Shown one piece after another: positions 1 through 8,742 of a DNA stretch of 64,000 nt. The notes below the pieces were generated by a model. The model was given only the letters and a program-made list of their open reading frames with translations. It ran no database searches and was not told the DNA's origin. The DNA is taken from NCBI RefSeq assembly GCF_022682305.1, contig NZ_CP093529.1:124001-188000 (forward strand), read 5' to 3'. Position 1 is the stretch's first letter. Each line of letters begins with the position of its first letter. A program made the translations under genes and the position numbers. The DNA comes from Shinella zoogloeoides. GTDB lineage: Bacteria; Pseudomonadota; Alphaproteobacteria; Rhizobiales; Rhizobiaceae.

Positions 1-709
1 GGCGCGAGCGCATGATGGCGCCGTTCCAGTAGTAGACGGCCGAGTAGTCGCCGGCGGGGAACTTCTCCGTCACGGAGTAGTCCATGGCGAGCCATTTCGC
101 CTTGGCTTCGACCAGCTTGTCGCGCACCTTGCGCAGCACGTCCTTGTCCATCGTGCACCATTCGCCGCCGAAATACCGGATGGTGGCGAAGAGGACGTCG
201 TTCATTTCCGGCGCGACGTTGATCTTGCCGACCAGCTCTTCCGGCGGGTCGAGGAAGATGGCGGAGGTGTTGATGTCGCCCTTGTAGACGGAGGTGTTGA
301 CGCCGATGCCGGTCAGGCCCCAGAGCCACGGAACGCTGTAGTGGCGGCCCGGATCCCACGGCACGTCCACCCAGCGCTCGTCGACATTCTTGAAGTTCTC
401 GAGCTGGTCCGGCCGCGATTCCTGCAGCAGGCCTTCCTTGACCCAGATCTGGAGGTAGTTGGCCGAGGGCACGACGATGTCGAAGCCGTGGCCGCCGGCG
501 CGGACCTTGGCGAGCGCCGTGTCGTTGGAATCGTAGTCGGTGATCGTGACCTTGACGTCGAATTCCTTCTCGAACTTCTTGATGAGTTCCGGGCTGGTAT
601 AGTCACCCCAGTTGTAGATGTTGAGCTCGCCGGCCGCGGAGGCGGCGCTCGCAAGGGCCAATACGCCGGCCGCGGCCATCGCCGTCGTGGTCATCCATTT
701 CATTTTCAT
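1..709 (-). CDS. Spermidine/putrescine-type ABC transporter periplasmic binding protein (3' end cut by window)
   Basis: Reads leftward and runs off base 1, so only about 236 N-terminal residues are present. The start at 709 has a GAGGAAC ribosome site about 7 nt upstream. An ATG at 703 is possible but badly spaced. Residues 1-24 form a Sec signal peptide ending in a small-residue (ASA) cleavage site. The mature protein opens with ELNIYNWGDY, the hallmark of the PotD/PotF family, and continues with the DIVVPSANY and VPWLWGLTGIGVN segments typical of that fold. It is the last gene of a leftward potA-potB-potC-binding-protein unit and lies 22 bp after potC. The role inferred is periplasmic capture of a polyamine-like ligand; the true substrate cannot be read from sequence. 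Confidence 0.9.
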   Translation of the reverse strand, partial: MKMKWMTTTAMAAAGVLALASAASAAGELNIYNWGDYTSPELIKKFEKEFDVKVTITDYDSNDTALAKVRAGGHGFDIVVPSANYLQIWVKEGLLQESRPDQLENFKNVDERWVDVPWDPGRHYSVPWLWGLTGIGVNTSVYKGDINTSAIFLDPPEELVGKINVAPEMNDVLFATIRYFGGEWCTMDKDVLRKVRDKLVEAKAKWLAMDYSVTEKFPAGDYSAVYYWNGAIMRSR

Positions 710-731
710 TCTCTGTTCCTCTCTGTGGTGG

Positions 732-1535
732 TCACTGTTTTTTTCTATTGATGAAGAAGAAGATCACGACCAGCGCGGTGGACAGCGCCAGGAAGACGGT
801 CGCGATCGCGTTGATCTCGGGCGACGTCTCGCGCCGGAGCTGGCCGAGCATGTAGGTCGGCAGCGTGTCCTGCCCGCCGGATTTCACGAATTCCGTGATG
901 ACGACGTCGTCCAGCGAGATGACGAAGGCCAGCATGAAGCCGGCGATGATCGCCGGGCGCAGCAGCGGCAGGGTGACATAGCGGAACGTCTGCCAGGACG
1001 ATGCGTAGAGGTCGGCCGCCGCCCGTTCCAGCGTCAGGTCCATGCTTTCGAGGCGGGCGCGGATCGGCAGGTAGGCGAAGGGGATGCAGAAGGCCGTATG
1101 GGCGGCGATCAGGTAGCCGAGGCCCGAATAGCCGGTCCAGACCTTGATGCGCGAGAAGACGATCAGCAGCGCCACGGCCGTCACGATTTCCGGCACCATG
1201 AGCGGCTGGTTGATGAGCGCGTATTTGAAGGTCAGGCCGCGATAGGGTTTCGTGCGCGTCGTCGCAAGCGCGGCCATCGTGGCGGCGATCGAGGCGATGA
1301 GCGCCGCCCAGGTCGCGATGACCAGCGAGCGGATCGCCGCGTCCTGAACGGCCGCGTTCTGCCAGGCCGCCGCGAACCAGCGGGTGGAGAAGCCGTCCCA
1401 GCGCGACAGCGATTCCGCCCCGTTGAACGAGTAGATGACCAGCGCGGCGATCGGCAGGTAGAGCGCGAAGAAGGTGAAGAGCGTGATCAGCCCGAAGCCG
1501 GGCTGGGCGCGGATGTCGAAGCGCGATCTACGCAT
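732..1535 (-). CDS. potC: Polyamine-type ABC transporter permease, PotC family
   Basis: Inner-membrane permease of about 267 residues with six predicted membrane spans, beginning with a hydrophobic helix near residues 17-38. The PotC-type cytoplasmic coupling loop lies in the segment around ERAAADLYASSWQTFRYV, which contacts the ATPase. The ATG at 1535 is preceded by GGAGGT at 7 nt; a GTG nine bases further upstream reads in frame but has no comparable site. It overlaps the end of potB by 8 bp, which indicates translational coupling. With potA, potB and the downstream binding protein it forms a complete importer. Assignment to the family is firm; the ligand is inferred only from homology to polyamine systems. 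Confidence 0.92.
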   Translation of the reverse strand: MRRSRFDIRAQPGFGLITLFTFFALYLPIAALVIYSFNGAESLSRWDGFSTRWFAAAWQNAAVQDAAIRSLVIATWAALIASIAATMAALATTRTKPYRGLTFKYALINQPLMVPEIVTAVALLIVFSRIKVWTGYSGLGYLIAAHTAFCIPFAYLPIRARLESMDLTLERAAADLYASSWQTFRYVTLPLLRPAIIAGFMLAFVISLDDVVITEFVKSGGQDTLPTYMLGQLRRETSPEINAIATVFLALSTALVVIFFFINRKKQ

Positions 1536-2451
1536 GGCCGGCACCTCCGCGCGAGGCGTTTTTCACGTAGAAGATCAGCGCGATCATCACCAGCGCCATC
1601 AGGGTGATGGACATGGCCGCGCCGAGCGGCCAGTTGCGGCCCGAGCCGAATTGCATCTCGATCAGGTTGCCGAGCATCATGTTCTTGCCGCCGCCGAGCA
1701 CGCGCGGGATGACATAGGCGCCGAGCGAGGGGATGAAGACGAGGATGGAGCCGGCGATGAGGCCCGGCTTCACCAGCGGAATGACGATGCGCCGCAGGAC
1801 CTGGAAGCGTGTCGCATAGAGGTCGTACCCCGCCTCCACGAGCCGGAAGTCGAGTTTCTCGATCGAGGCATAGAGCGGCAGCACCATGAGCGGCAGGTAG
1901 ACATAGGTCATGCCGAGCAGGTTGGCGGTGTCCGTATACATGATCTGCAACGGCTGCTTGATGATGCCGAGCCAGAGCAGGGCATTGTTCAGGAGGCCCT
2001 CGTTGCGAATGACCTGCTGCATCGCGAAGGCGCGGATGAGAAGGTTGGTCCAGAACGGGATGGTGACGAGGAAGACCCAGATTTCACGCGTGTGCGGCGG
2101 GCGGGTCGCGATGAAATAGGCGGTGGGGAAGCCGAGGATCAGGGTGAAGAGCGTCGTGAAGAAGGAAAGCTGGAGCGAGCGCCAGATGATGGAGAGATGC
2201 GCGTCGGCAAGTCCCAGCGTATCGTCGAAGATGTCGCGCTGGAAGAGGACCGAAGTCCAGCCGTCGAGCGAGAATTCCCCGAACTTCACGTCGCCATAGT
2301 CGCCCTTCGCCATGAAGGAATAGAACAGCATGACGAAGAGCGGCCCGACGGCCGCGCAGAAGATGATGAGCAGGGCCGGCGCGCTAAGCAGCCAGCGGGA
2401 GCGGATATCCTTTTTCTCGGCCGCGATGGCGGCTTCCTGTGCGCCGCTCAT
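1528..2451 (-). CDS. potB: Polyamine-type ABC transporter permease, PotB family
   Basis: Inner-membrane permease of 307 residues. A soluble N-terminal stretch is followed by a first span at about residues 22-45 and a large periplasmic loop, then five more helices, as in PotB. The EAA-like loop around VEAGYDLYATRFQVLRRI should dock onto the ATPase. The start at 2451 (MSGAQEAA) follows the potA stop by 2 bp. A longer in-frame reading to 2526 lies inside potA and is not used. PotB and PotC normally form the heterodimeric channel. The gene is cotranscribed with its neighbours, judging by the lack of gaps. Confidence 0.92.
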   Translation of the reverse strand: MSGAQEAAIAAEKKDIRSRWLLSAPALLIIFCAAVGPLFVMLFYSFMAKGDYGDVKFGEFSLDGWTSVLFQRDIFDDTLGLADAHLSIIWRSLQLSFFTTLFTLILGFPTAYFIATRPPHTREIWVFLVTIPFWTNLLIRAFAMQQVIRNEGLLNNALLWLGIIKQPLQIMYTDTANLLGMTYVYLPLMVLPLYASIEKLDFRLVEAGYDLYATRFQVLRRIVIPLVKPGLIAGSILVFIPSLGAYVIPRVLGGGKNMMLGNLIEMQFGSGRNWPLGAAMSITLMALVMIALIFYVKNASRGGAGHA

Positions 2452-2453
2452 CG

Positions 2454-3554
2454 TCAATCCCTCAATATCTGGGCGACGTCGTCGCTGAAGGTGATTCCGA
2501 TCGGGTCGTCCTTGGCGAAGCCGCAATGGCCGCTGCGGGCGTTCTGCTGGCGCACGGTGAAGGCCGTGCCGTCATCGAGGCGGACGTGGAAATGGGTATC
2601 GGTGCCGAGATAGACGATCTCGTGAACGGTGCCGCGCAGGAGCGAGGCGGGCGAGGGCGCGCCGGCCTGGGCATGCTCGGGACGGACCACGATGGTGACC
2701 TTGCCGCTCGGCGTGATGTCGGCCGGGAAGGTTGCCGGGATTTCCGCGCCGGAGGAGAGGCGCACGCGCGCGCTGTTGCCGGAGACGGAGACCACCTCGG
2801 CCTCCAGGAAATTCGTCTCGCCGATGAAGTCGGCGACGAAGCGCTCGGCCGGACGGTCGTAGATATCCCAGGGCGATCCGACCTGCCGCACGGTGCCCGT
2901 CGACATGACGGCGATGCGGTCGGACATGGTGAGCGCCTCTTCCTGGTCGTGGGTGACGAAGACGAAGGTGATGCCGGTTTCGAGCTGAAGGCGCTTCAGT
3001 TCCATCTGCATGGACTTGCGCAGCTTCAGGTCTAGGGCGGAAAGTGGCTCGTCGAGCAGCAGCACCTTCGGGCGGGGCGCGAGCGCGCGGGCGAGCGCCA
3101 CGCGCTGCTGCTGGCCGCCGGAAAGTTGCGTCACCGGATTGTCGCCGCGTCCTTCGAGATGCACGAGCTTCAGCATGTCCCGGATGACGCCGTCGATCTC
3201 CGCCTTCGGCTTGCCGAGCATCTTGAGGCCGAAGCCGATATTCTCGGCGACCGTCAGGTGCGGGAAGAGCGCGTAGTTCTGGAAGACGGTGTTGACCGGG
3301 CGCTGGTTCGGCAGGAGGCGGGAAATGTCCGTGCCGTCGAGCAGCACCTGCCCCTCGGTCGGCAGCTCGAAGCCGGCGATCATCCGCAGGAGCGTGGTCT
3401 TGCCGCAGCCCGAGGGGCCGAGAAGGGTGAAGAACTCGTTCGGGCGGATATCCAGCGTCACATCGTTGACGGCCTGGAAATGGCCGAACCATTTCTGGAT
3501 GCCATGCATGCCGATGGCGCCGCCATGGGCCGCGGTCGTGCGGGTCTCAGTCAT
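2454..3554 (-). CDS. potA: Polyamine-type ABC transporter ATP-binding protein, PotA family
   Basis: A 366-residue ATPase with Walker [10 protein letters not shown] at residues 46-54, signature LSGGQQQR at 144-151, Walker B LLLDEP at 165-170 and a switch histidine in FVTHDQEEA. The C-terminal third (about 245-366) is a TOBE domain, as in PotA/UgpC-type transporters. It is the first gene of the leftward operon and hydrolyses ATP at the cytoplasmic face. The GGGGAA site sits 4-5 nt before the ATG at 3554. The 255-bp gap to the divergent GntR gene holds a palindrome that may control both directions. Confidence 0.93.
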   Translation of the reverse strand: MTETRTTAAHGGAIGMHGIQKWFGHFQAVNDVTLDIRPNEFFTLLGPSGCGKTTLLRMIAGFELPTEGQVLLDGTDISRLLPNQRPVNTVFQNYALFPHLTVAENIGFGLKMLGKPKAEIDGVIRDMLKLVHLEGRGDNPVTQLSGGQQQRVALARALAPRPKVLLLDEPLSALDLKLRKSMQMELKRLQLETGITFVFVTHDQEEALTMSDRIAVMSTGTVRQVGSPWDIYDRPAERFVADFIGETNFLEAEVVSVSGNSARVRLSSGAEIPATFPADITPSGKVTIVVRPEHAQAGAPSPASLLRGTVHEIVYLGTDTHFHVRLDDGTAFTVRQQNARSGHCGFAKDDPIGITFSDDVAQILRD

Positions 3555-3679
3555 CGGTTCCCCGTTTTTCGGCCGGCGTCCGGGCTTGTCCCACCCATGC
3601 CTCCGGCTGTTCCTGCCCGGCCGTCGATCACGGCTCTTATGGGATAGGCTTGTCTTGCTTATGCTTGCAGCAAATCATA

Positions 3680-3691
3680 ATTTGATCAAAT
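3680..3691. promoter_or_regulatory. Candidate GntR-family operator palindrome
   Basis: ATTTGATCAAAT is a perfect 12-bp palindrome in the AT-rich middle of the 255-bp divergent gap between potA (start 3554) and the GntR/FCD gene (start 3810). FCD regulators commonly bind short palindromes next to their own gene. Assigning this site to the neighbouring regulator is an inference. The rest of 3555-3809 holds no convincing open reading frame. Confidence 0.45.
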
Positions 3692-3809
3692 CTGTAAAGG
3701 GCGATTTTAGGCTTTGCCGATTTATCCGTCCTGCGTGCAAAGCCCTCGGAATTCAGCCCTGGGGCGGTGCGCCGGCGCGGGTCGCGCCTGCAGAAAGGAG
3801 GGTTTCAGC

Positions 3810-4496
3810 ATGCTGGTCGCAACCGGCCGGGAGACATCCGAATCCGTCAAGCAGTGGGTCTACCGCGTGCTGCGGCGGGGTATCATGGCGGGCGGGTTCG
3901 AACCCGGCGAACCCGTCACCATCAACGGCCTTGCCGAAACGCTCGGCGTCAGCGCCATGCCGGTGCGCGAGGCCCTGCACCGGCTGGTCTCCGAGGGTGC
4001 GCTCGAGCTTCTGGACAACCGCCGCGTCCGCGTGCCGGACCTCGACGCCGAGGGTTTCGAGGAGGTGCTGGAGGCGCGTGTCGCGCTGGAGACCCGCGCC
4101 GCCGAACGCGCCTTGCCCTTCATCGACGACCTTTACCTCGCCCGGCTGCGCGTCCTCGACGGGCTGGCGGACCAGGCGCTCGCCGCGCGTGATTTCGGGC
4201 GGCTGGTGGAGGCGAATTTCGATTTCCACCGCTGTCTCTACACGGCGCGGCCGGACATGGTGACGCTGCCGCTCATCGAATCCCTCTGGCTGCGCCTCGG
4301 CCCCTTCATGCGCCGGGCCGGCGAGACCCTGTCGCAGACCTATCAGGTCGACCGCCACGCTGAGGCACTGGCCGCTATCGTCGCTCGGGACGCGGAAGCC
4401 CTGAAAGCCGCCATCGCCGCCGACATTTGCGACGGTACGGGGCATCTCGGCCGCGGCCATTTCGAACGTGTCGCGGCGCTCGGAAGGGTCGGCTGA
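3810..4496 (+). CDS. GntR-family transcriptional regulator, FCD (FadR) subfamily
   Basis: A 228-residue regulator. A winged helix-turn-helix occupies about residues 10-77, including the family motif LAETLGVSAMPVREALHRL. An all-helical FCD ligand-binding domain follows from about residue 82, with the usual EANFDFHR segment that supplies a metal-binding histidine. The start at 3810 is set by AAGGAGG 8 nt upstream. The frame stays open back to 3714 without a ribosome site. It is divergent from the polyamine-type operon, so a role as its ligand-responsive repressor or activator is likely but inferred. FCD effectors are usually organic acids or similar small metabolites. Confidence 0.88.
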   Translation: MLVATGRETSESVKQWVYRVLRRGIMAGGFEPGEPVTINGLAETLGVSAMPVREALHRLVSEGALELLDNRRVRVPDLDAEGFEEVLEARVALETRAAERALPFIDDLYLARLRVLDGLADQALAARDFGRLVEANFDFHRCLYTARPDMVTLPLIESLWLRLGPFMRRAGETLSQTYQVDRHAEALAAIVARDAEALKAAIAADICDGTGHLGRGHFERVAALGRVG

Positions 4497-4642
4497 ACGG
4501 TCCGCCGCCCGATACCCCGCATTCCCCTCCGGGATGCAAAGAATTTTTATGGATCTTGCAGACAGGAGCAGCCGCTTTCTTACGAAACCGGCGGGCGGCG
4601 GGCATCATTCGGACTATGCCCGTTCACAAAGGAAGGTCCGCC

Positions 4643-5269
4643 ATGCGCTCCATCGATATCCCCGTCGACACGCTCATCCTGCCGGGCCTCAACGGCTCCT
4701 CCGAGGCCCACTGGCAGCGTTACTGGGCGCGTGACAACCCGGAGAGCCGGGTGGTGGAGCAGCATGACTGGGCCTGCCCGCAGCGCGAGAGCTGGCTTGC
4801 CGAACTGGAGCGCCAGATCGGGATGATCGGCCGGGATGTCTGGCTTGTCGGCCACAGCCTCGGCTGCGTTCTGGCGGCGCGCTTTGCCGAAAGCCGGCTT
4901 GCCGGGCGCGTTCGCGGCGCGCTGCTCGTCGCGCCCTGCGATCTCGACGCGACGGAGAGCCTGCATCCCTGCATCGTCAGGTTCGGCGCGATGCCGCGCC
5001 GCCGCCTGCCGTTCCCTTCCCTTGTCGTCGGCAGCCTCAACGATCCCTATATGCCCGTCGACCGGTTGCGCCGCACGGCGGCGGCCTGGGGAAGCGACCT
5101 TTTCGATATCGGCGAGGCGGGACACATCAATGTCGCGAGCGGCTTCGGCCGCTGGGCGGCCGGCTACGATTTCCTCGATCTGCTGAAGGAGCGCTCGGCG
5201 CTGGGCGCGGCGGGGAATGGCAGGCTGTTCAGCGCGGCCATCGCCGGTGGCGGCCTTTCCCTCAACTGA
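4643..5269 (+). CDS. RBBP9/YdeN-type alpha/beta hydrolase
   Basis: A 208-residue single-domain serine hydrolase. It starts with LILPGLNGS, the oxyanion region of the RBBP9/YdeN family. It has the nucleophile elbow GHSLG (Ser72), a likely acid at Asp134 in SLNDPYMP, and the histidine in GEAGHINV (His161). There is no signal peptide, so it should be cytoplasmic. The start at 4643 follows AAGGAAGG by 6 nt. The upstream extension of the frame to 4427 overlaps the GntR gene and is non-coding in character. The substrate of this family is generally unknown, and neighbours give no strong hint. Confidence 0.85.
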   Translation: MRSIDIPVDTLILPGLNGSSEAHWQRYWARDNPESRVVEQHDWACPQRESWLAELERQIGMIGRDVWLVGHSLGCVLAARFAESRLAGRVRGALLVAPCDLDATESLHPCIVRFGAMPRRRLPFPSLVVGSLNDPYMPVDRLRRTAAAWGSDLFDIGEAGHINVASGFGRWAAGYDFLDLLKERSALGAAGNGRLFSAAIAGGGLSLN

Positions 5270-5271
5270 GG

Positions 5272-6327
5272 TCAGAGACCGGCTGCCTTGGTGAGGTTGA
5301 CGCGAAAGCGGTCGCGCCGGCGCTGGTAGCGGCGGGTCATCTCCGCCGAGGCATGGCCGAGCTGTTTCTGGACATGCCGTTCGTCGATCTCGGCGGAGGA
5401 GGCAAGGCCGGCGCGCAGGGAGTGGCCGGCGAATTTCAGCGCCCGCTCCGCCTCGGGAAGATCGCCGCGCACGCCGGCGGCGAGCGCCGTCTTCTTGACC
5501 AGGCGCGCCACCTCCTGGTCGTTGAGGCGGTTCGGGCCGACCGCCTTGCCCTTGCCGGTCACGCGGCGGAAGAGCGGGCCTCCGGCGATCCTCGCGAACC
5601 GGATCCAGGTTTCGAGCGCGGCGACGGGACAGGTGGTTTCGGTGGAACCCCGGCCGATTTCCACCTCGCGCCAGCCGGTTTTCCCGCGCAGCGTCAGGAG
5701 TGCGCCCTTGTCGAAGATCTCGACCCAGCCACGGCCGTCCTCCGTCTGGTCGCGCCCGAGGTCGAGGCCGGTGATTTCCGAGCGGCGCAGGCCGCCGGCA
5801 AAGCCGAGCAGCAGCATGGCGCGGTCGCGCAGGCCGCGCAGCGAGCCGCGGTCGAGCGTTTCCAGCATGGCGATCAGGTCTTCGGGAAGGATGGCTTCCT
5901 TCTGCCGGGGCGGGGCTGCATGCCGGTTGCGGATGCCGGCAAGGACGGTGGCGATGTGGCGGTCGCCGCGATCGAGGGAGAGGCCGCGCTGGGCGCAGTT
6001 CCAGCCTATGGCCGAAAGGCGCCGTTCGATGGTCGAGACGGTGTTGGCCTTGCCGCCGCGCCCGGCGGCGCCGGAGGCGCAGGCCGTGATGTAAAGGCCG
6101 ACGACCTGCGGATCGGGCGGAAGCGGGGAAAGGTTCTGCCGGCGGCACCAGGCGGAGAAATGCTTCCAGTCCGAGGCGTAGGCCTTGCGCGTATTGGCGG
6201 AACTGGCCGCCTCGACATAGCCGCGGGCGCGCTCGGTGAGGTCCCGCAGACGCGCGGGAAGGGGCGCATCCTGCGCCGTCATCTCCTGGGGGCGCTTTTC
6301 GGGACTGTCGTCGGTGATTCTGGCCAT
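5272..6327 (-). CDS. Tyrosine recombinase / site-specific integrase
   Basis: A 351-residue phage-integrase-family protein. The N-terminal SAM-like arm-binding domain spans about residues 20-120. The catalytic domain carries the full set: Arg181 (GGLRRSEI), the His302-x-x-Arg305 pair (GHSLRAG), His325 (LGHAS) and nucleophile Tyr334 (TRRYQR). It is likely active as a DNA strand-exchange enzyme. The start at 6327 follows a weak GGAG site; a GTG at 6345 is an alternative. It is convergent with the hydrolase, with stops 2 bp apart. There is no adjacent tRNA, direct repeat, excisionase or cargo, so it does not look like part of an intact island. Confidence 0.88.
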   Translation of the reverse strand: MARITDDSPEKRPQEMTAQDAPLPARLRDLTERARGYVEAASSANTRKAYASDWKHFSAWCRRQNLSPLPPDPQVVGLYITACASGAAGRGGKANTVSTIERRLSAIGWNCAQRGLSLDRGDRHIATVLAGIRNRHAAPPRQKEAILPEDLIAMLETLDRGSLRGLRDRAMLLLGFAGGLRRSEITGLDLGRDQTEDGRGWVEIFDKGALLTLRGKTGWREVEIGRGSTETTCPVAALETWIRFARIAGGPLFRRVTGKGKAVGPNRLNDQEVARLVKKTALAAGVRGDLPEAERALKFAGHSLRAGLASSAEIDERHVQKQLGHASAEMTRRYQRRRDRFRVNLTKAAGL

Positions 6328-6372
6328 GTCTCCATATAGAGCCACAACCGGCGGCAAGGCGAGAGGCGCGGC

Positions 6373-7860
6373 CTATTCCATGCTCACCGGCGGCTCGTCC
6401 CGGACGCTGCCGCGCAGCGGCCTTTCAGGCATCATGTGGAAGAGGACGAGCGACAGCGCCATGGAACTGGCGCAGGCGACGAAGATGTAGGTGAAGGCCG
6501 TCGCCGGCAGGCTGCCCGTCTCGCTCGCCTGCACGGTCTCGCCGACGAGCGGCAGGCCGTTGCCGAGCGCGATGGCGCCGAGGATCGCCACGCCGAGGGC
6601 ACCGCCGAGGGAGCGCAGGAAGGTCAGCACGCCGGTCGCCACGCCGAGATGCGCCTGATCGACGGCGTTCTGCACGGAGACCGTGGTGACCGGGAAGGTC
6701 ATGCCCGTGCCGAAGCCCACGCAGAAGATCAGCAGTTCGAAGGTGGGCAGCGAGGTTCGTCCGGCGAAGAAGGCGAGGATGGAGAGGCACAGGACGCTGA
6801 ACAGCGCGCCGGCAAGGGCGATCCATTTGTAGTGGACGGCCTTCGGGATCGTCCGGCCGCTCGCCACCGCACCGAACACGGTACCCATCAGGATGCCGAC
6901 CATGGTGAAGCCCGCGTCGGCGGCGGACAGGCCGTGGAACGATTGCACATAGAGCGGGATATAGACGGACAGGCCGACATTGGCCGCCTGTACGAGGAAG
7001 ATCGCCAGCGTTCCGCAGCGCACGACCGGATCGGCGAGGACTTCCAGCGAGATGAGCGGCTCGGCCGCGCGCCGCAGCCTGAAGGCGAAGGCGGCCCACA
7101 GGAGGGCCGACAGGGCCAGAAGGCCGAGGATGGCGAGGGAAAGCCAGGCATAGCGGCTGCCGCCCCAGTTGAGCGCGAGCAGCAGGACCGAGGTCGCCGC
7201 GACGAGCAGCGCGGCCCCGGCCGCATCGATGCTGTGCGCGCGGCTGGGCAACGGCAGCTTCTTTAGCGGCCGGTTGATGATCGCCACCACGATGAAGCCG
7301 AGCGGGATATTGATCCAGAAGATCAGCGACCAGTGGAGATGTTCGGCGAAGGCGCCGCCGAGCAGCGGGCCGGCGATGCTCGCCACGGCCCAGGTCCCGG
7401 AGATCCAGGCCGCGTAGCGGGCGCGCTCGCGCGGGGGCACGAGGTCGCCGATGACCGTCTGCGTCAGCGCGAACAGCCCGCCGCCGCCGAGCCCCTGTAC
7501 GAGGCGGCCGGCGATCAGCGTCGGCATGTTGGGGGCGAGCGCGTTGATCAGCGAGCCGACGAGGAAGATCGCGATGGCGGCGAAGATCGTCCGCCGCCGC
7601 CCGTGGATGTCCGATAGCTTGCCGTAGAGCGGCGCCATGGCGGTCGCGGTCAGCAGATAGCCCGTCACGATCCACGGCAGGTAGTCCGCATGGCCGAGCG
7701 CATGGCCGATCGTCGGCATGGCGGGGGCGACGATGGTCTGGTCGAGGGCCGCCAGCAGCATGGACAGGAGCACGCCGGCGATGATGACGTTCTTCTCGCG
7801 CTCCGACAGGACAGGGGGCGCTACTGCTGCCGTGCCGTTCGGGTGATGGGCATCATTCAT
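6373..7860 (-). CDS. MFS multidrug efflux transporter, DHA2 (14-span) family
   Basis: A 495-residue inner-membrane proton antiporter. The first helix region carries LDQTIVAPAMP, the DHA2 motif D1. Motif A follows as GKLSDIHGRRR and motif C as GPLLGGAF; the length and spacing fit fourteen spans. It should export hydrophobic drugs or toxic metabolites. Its ATG overlaps the stop of a 36-codon reading frame (ATGA), which itself overlaps the GST stop, so GST, the small frame and the pump form one tight leftward unit. This suggests a detoxification role, conjugation followed by export, although that is inference. No local TetR or MarR regulator is present. Confidence 0.92.
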   Translation of the reverse strand: MNDAHHPNGTAAVAPPVLSEREKNVIIAGVLLSMLLAALDQTIVAPAMPTIGHALGHADYLPWIVTGYLLTATAMAPLYGKLSDIHGRRRTIFAAIAIFLVGSLINALAPNMPTLIAGRLVQGLGGGGLFALTQTVIGDLVPPRERARYAAWISGTWAVASIAGPLLGGAFAEHLHWSLIFWINIPLGFIVVAIINRPLKKLPLPSRAHSIDAAGAALLVAATSVLLLALNWGGSRYAWLSLAILGLLALSALLWAAFAFRLRRAAEPLISLEVLADPVVRCGTLAIFLVQAANVGLSVYIPLYVQSFHGLSAADAGFTMVGILMGTVFGAVASGRTIPKAVHYKWIALAGALFSVLCLSILAFFAGRTSLPTFELLIFCVGFGTGMTFPVTTVSVQNAVDQAHLGVATGVLTFLRSLGGALGVAILGAIALGNGLPLVGETVQASETGSLPATAFTYIFVACASSMALSLVLFHMMPERPLRGSVRDEPPVSME

Positions 7861-7967
7861 TCATAAAATCCGATGATCTCGCCTGCCTTGGCGGCGGCTC
7901 CGTTCCGTCGGAACCCGTCAAACACCTTCTCGGCCGCGAAGTCCACCCAATAGAGCGGTCCCGTCAC
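7857..7967 (-). CDS. Candidate 36-residue small ORF coupled between GST and MFS genes
   Basis: A GTG start overlaps the GST stop (GTGA) and a TGA stop overlaps the efflux pump ATG (ATGA). The predicted product begins MTGPLYWVDFAAEKVFDGF and ends GEIIGFYE. Third codon positions are GC-rich like the neighbours. There is no membrane segment, signal or known motif. It may be a real small protein, or simply an open linker that lets ribosomes move from GST to the pump. I do not recognise it. Confidence 0.35.
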   Translation of the reverse strand: MTGPLYWVDFAAEKVFDGFRRNGAAAKAGEIIGFYE

Positions 7968-8611
7968 CTGGCGAGCCGCGCGAAGACGGCGTGCTGCGCA
8001 TCGAAGGCGCGCCTGTAGGCGGGACGGGCCTCGGCGCGGGCGATATAGGGCCGAAGGTTCGCATAAGCGTCCAGAAGGTCCGTCCGCTCCAGCCGGCGCA
8101 GCACCGTCACCATCATGAGGTCGCCCGCGCTGAAGGCGCCGTCGGGCCATTCGGCATCGCCGAGCCGATGGGAAAGCGCCTGCAGCCGGGCATGGACGCG
8201 GCCGTCGAGCATCGGCATGCGCTCCCTGTGCCAGGGCTTGTCTCCTTCAGCATAACCGGCCGCCTCGCGCTCGATGATCGGCGGCTCCACGGTGTTGAGC
8301 GCGGCGAACATCCAGGCGACGGCGCGCGCCCGGGCATGCGCGTCCCCGGGCAGCAGGCCCGGATGGCGCTCGGCGATATGGAGGACGATGGCGCCGGTCT
8401 CGAACAGGGCGAGGCCGTCCTCCTCATAGGTCGGTATCTGCCCGAAGGGCTGGAGGGCGATATGGGCCGGCTCCTTCATCGCCGCGAAGGAGAGGAGGCG
8501 GACGTCGTAGGGCTGGCCCACTTCCTCCAGCGCCCAGCGCACCCGCATGTCGCGCGCCTGCCCCCTGCCGCGGTCGGGCGAGCTTTCGAAGGCTGTGATG
8601 GTGACGGTCAT
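7964..8611 (-). CDS. Glutathione S-transferase family protein
   Basis: A 215-residue cytosolic GST. The N-terminal thioredoxin fold covers about residues 1-85, with the typical RVRWALEEVG helix, the cis-proline region FGQIPTYEEDG and FETGAIVLHIAE, which contacts the gamma-glutamyl group. An all-helical C-terminal domain follows. A GGAG site sits 6 nt before the ATG at 8611. It heads a unit with the downstream drug exporter, consistent with detoxification. The catalytic residue near the N terminus (Ser10/Ser11 in FESSPDRGR) is a guess. The substrate is unknown. Confidence 0.88.
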   Translation of the reverse strand: MTVTITAFESSPDRGRGQARDMRVRWALEEVGQPYDVRLLSFAAMKEPAHIALQPFGQIPTYEEDGLALFETGAIVLHIAERHPGLLPGDAHARARAVAWMFAALNTVEPPIIEREAAGYAEGDKPWHRERMPMLDGRVHARLQALSHRLGDAEWPDGAFSAGDLMMVTVLRRLERTDLLDAYANLRPYIARAEARPAYRRAFDAQHAVFARLAR

Positions 8612-8673
8612 TGTCGGCTCCGTGGTTGTCTTCCTGAAAGACGGCCGGCATGGCGCGGCGCCGACACCCTACC

Positions 8674-8713
8674 CGAAACAAGACGCGGCGCCCCGATGTT
8701 CCGGGACGCCGCG
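8674..8713 (-). terminator. Rho-independent terminator of metNIQ
   Basis: Read on the minus strand just after the metQ stop, a long GC stem (CGCGGCGTCCCG pairing with CGGGGCGCCGCG, loop GAACAT) is followed by TCTTGTTT. The position, about 30 nt beyond the stop at 8743, fits an operon terminator. The stem core is 8684-8713. Confidence 0.75.
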
Positions 8714-8742
8714 CCGTCGTCAGTCATGCTGGCAAATGCGGA

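Noticed and set aside
5272..8611. Genomic island associated with the tyrosine recombinase
   Set aside because: No tRNA, direct repeats, compositional shift or mobile cargo is visible; the neighbours are ordinary efflux and GST genes.
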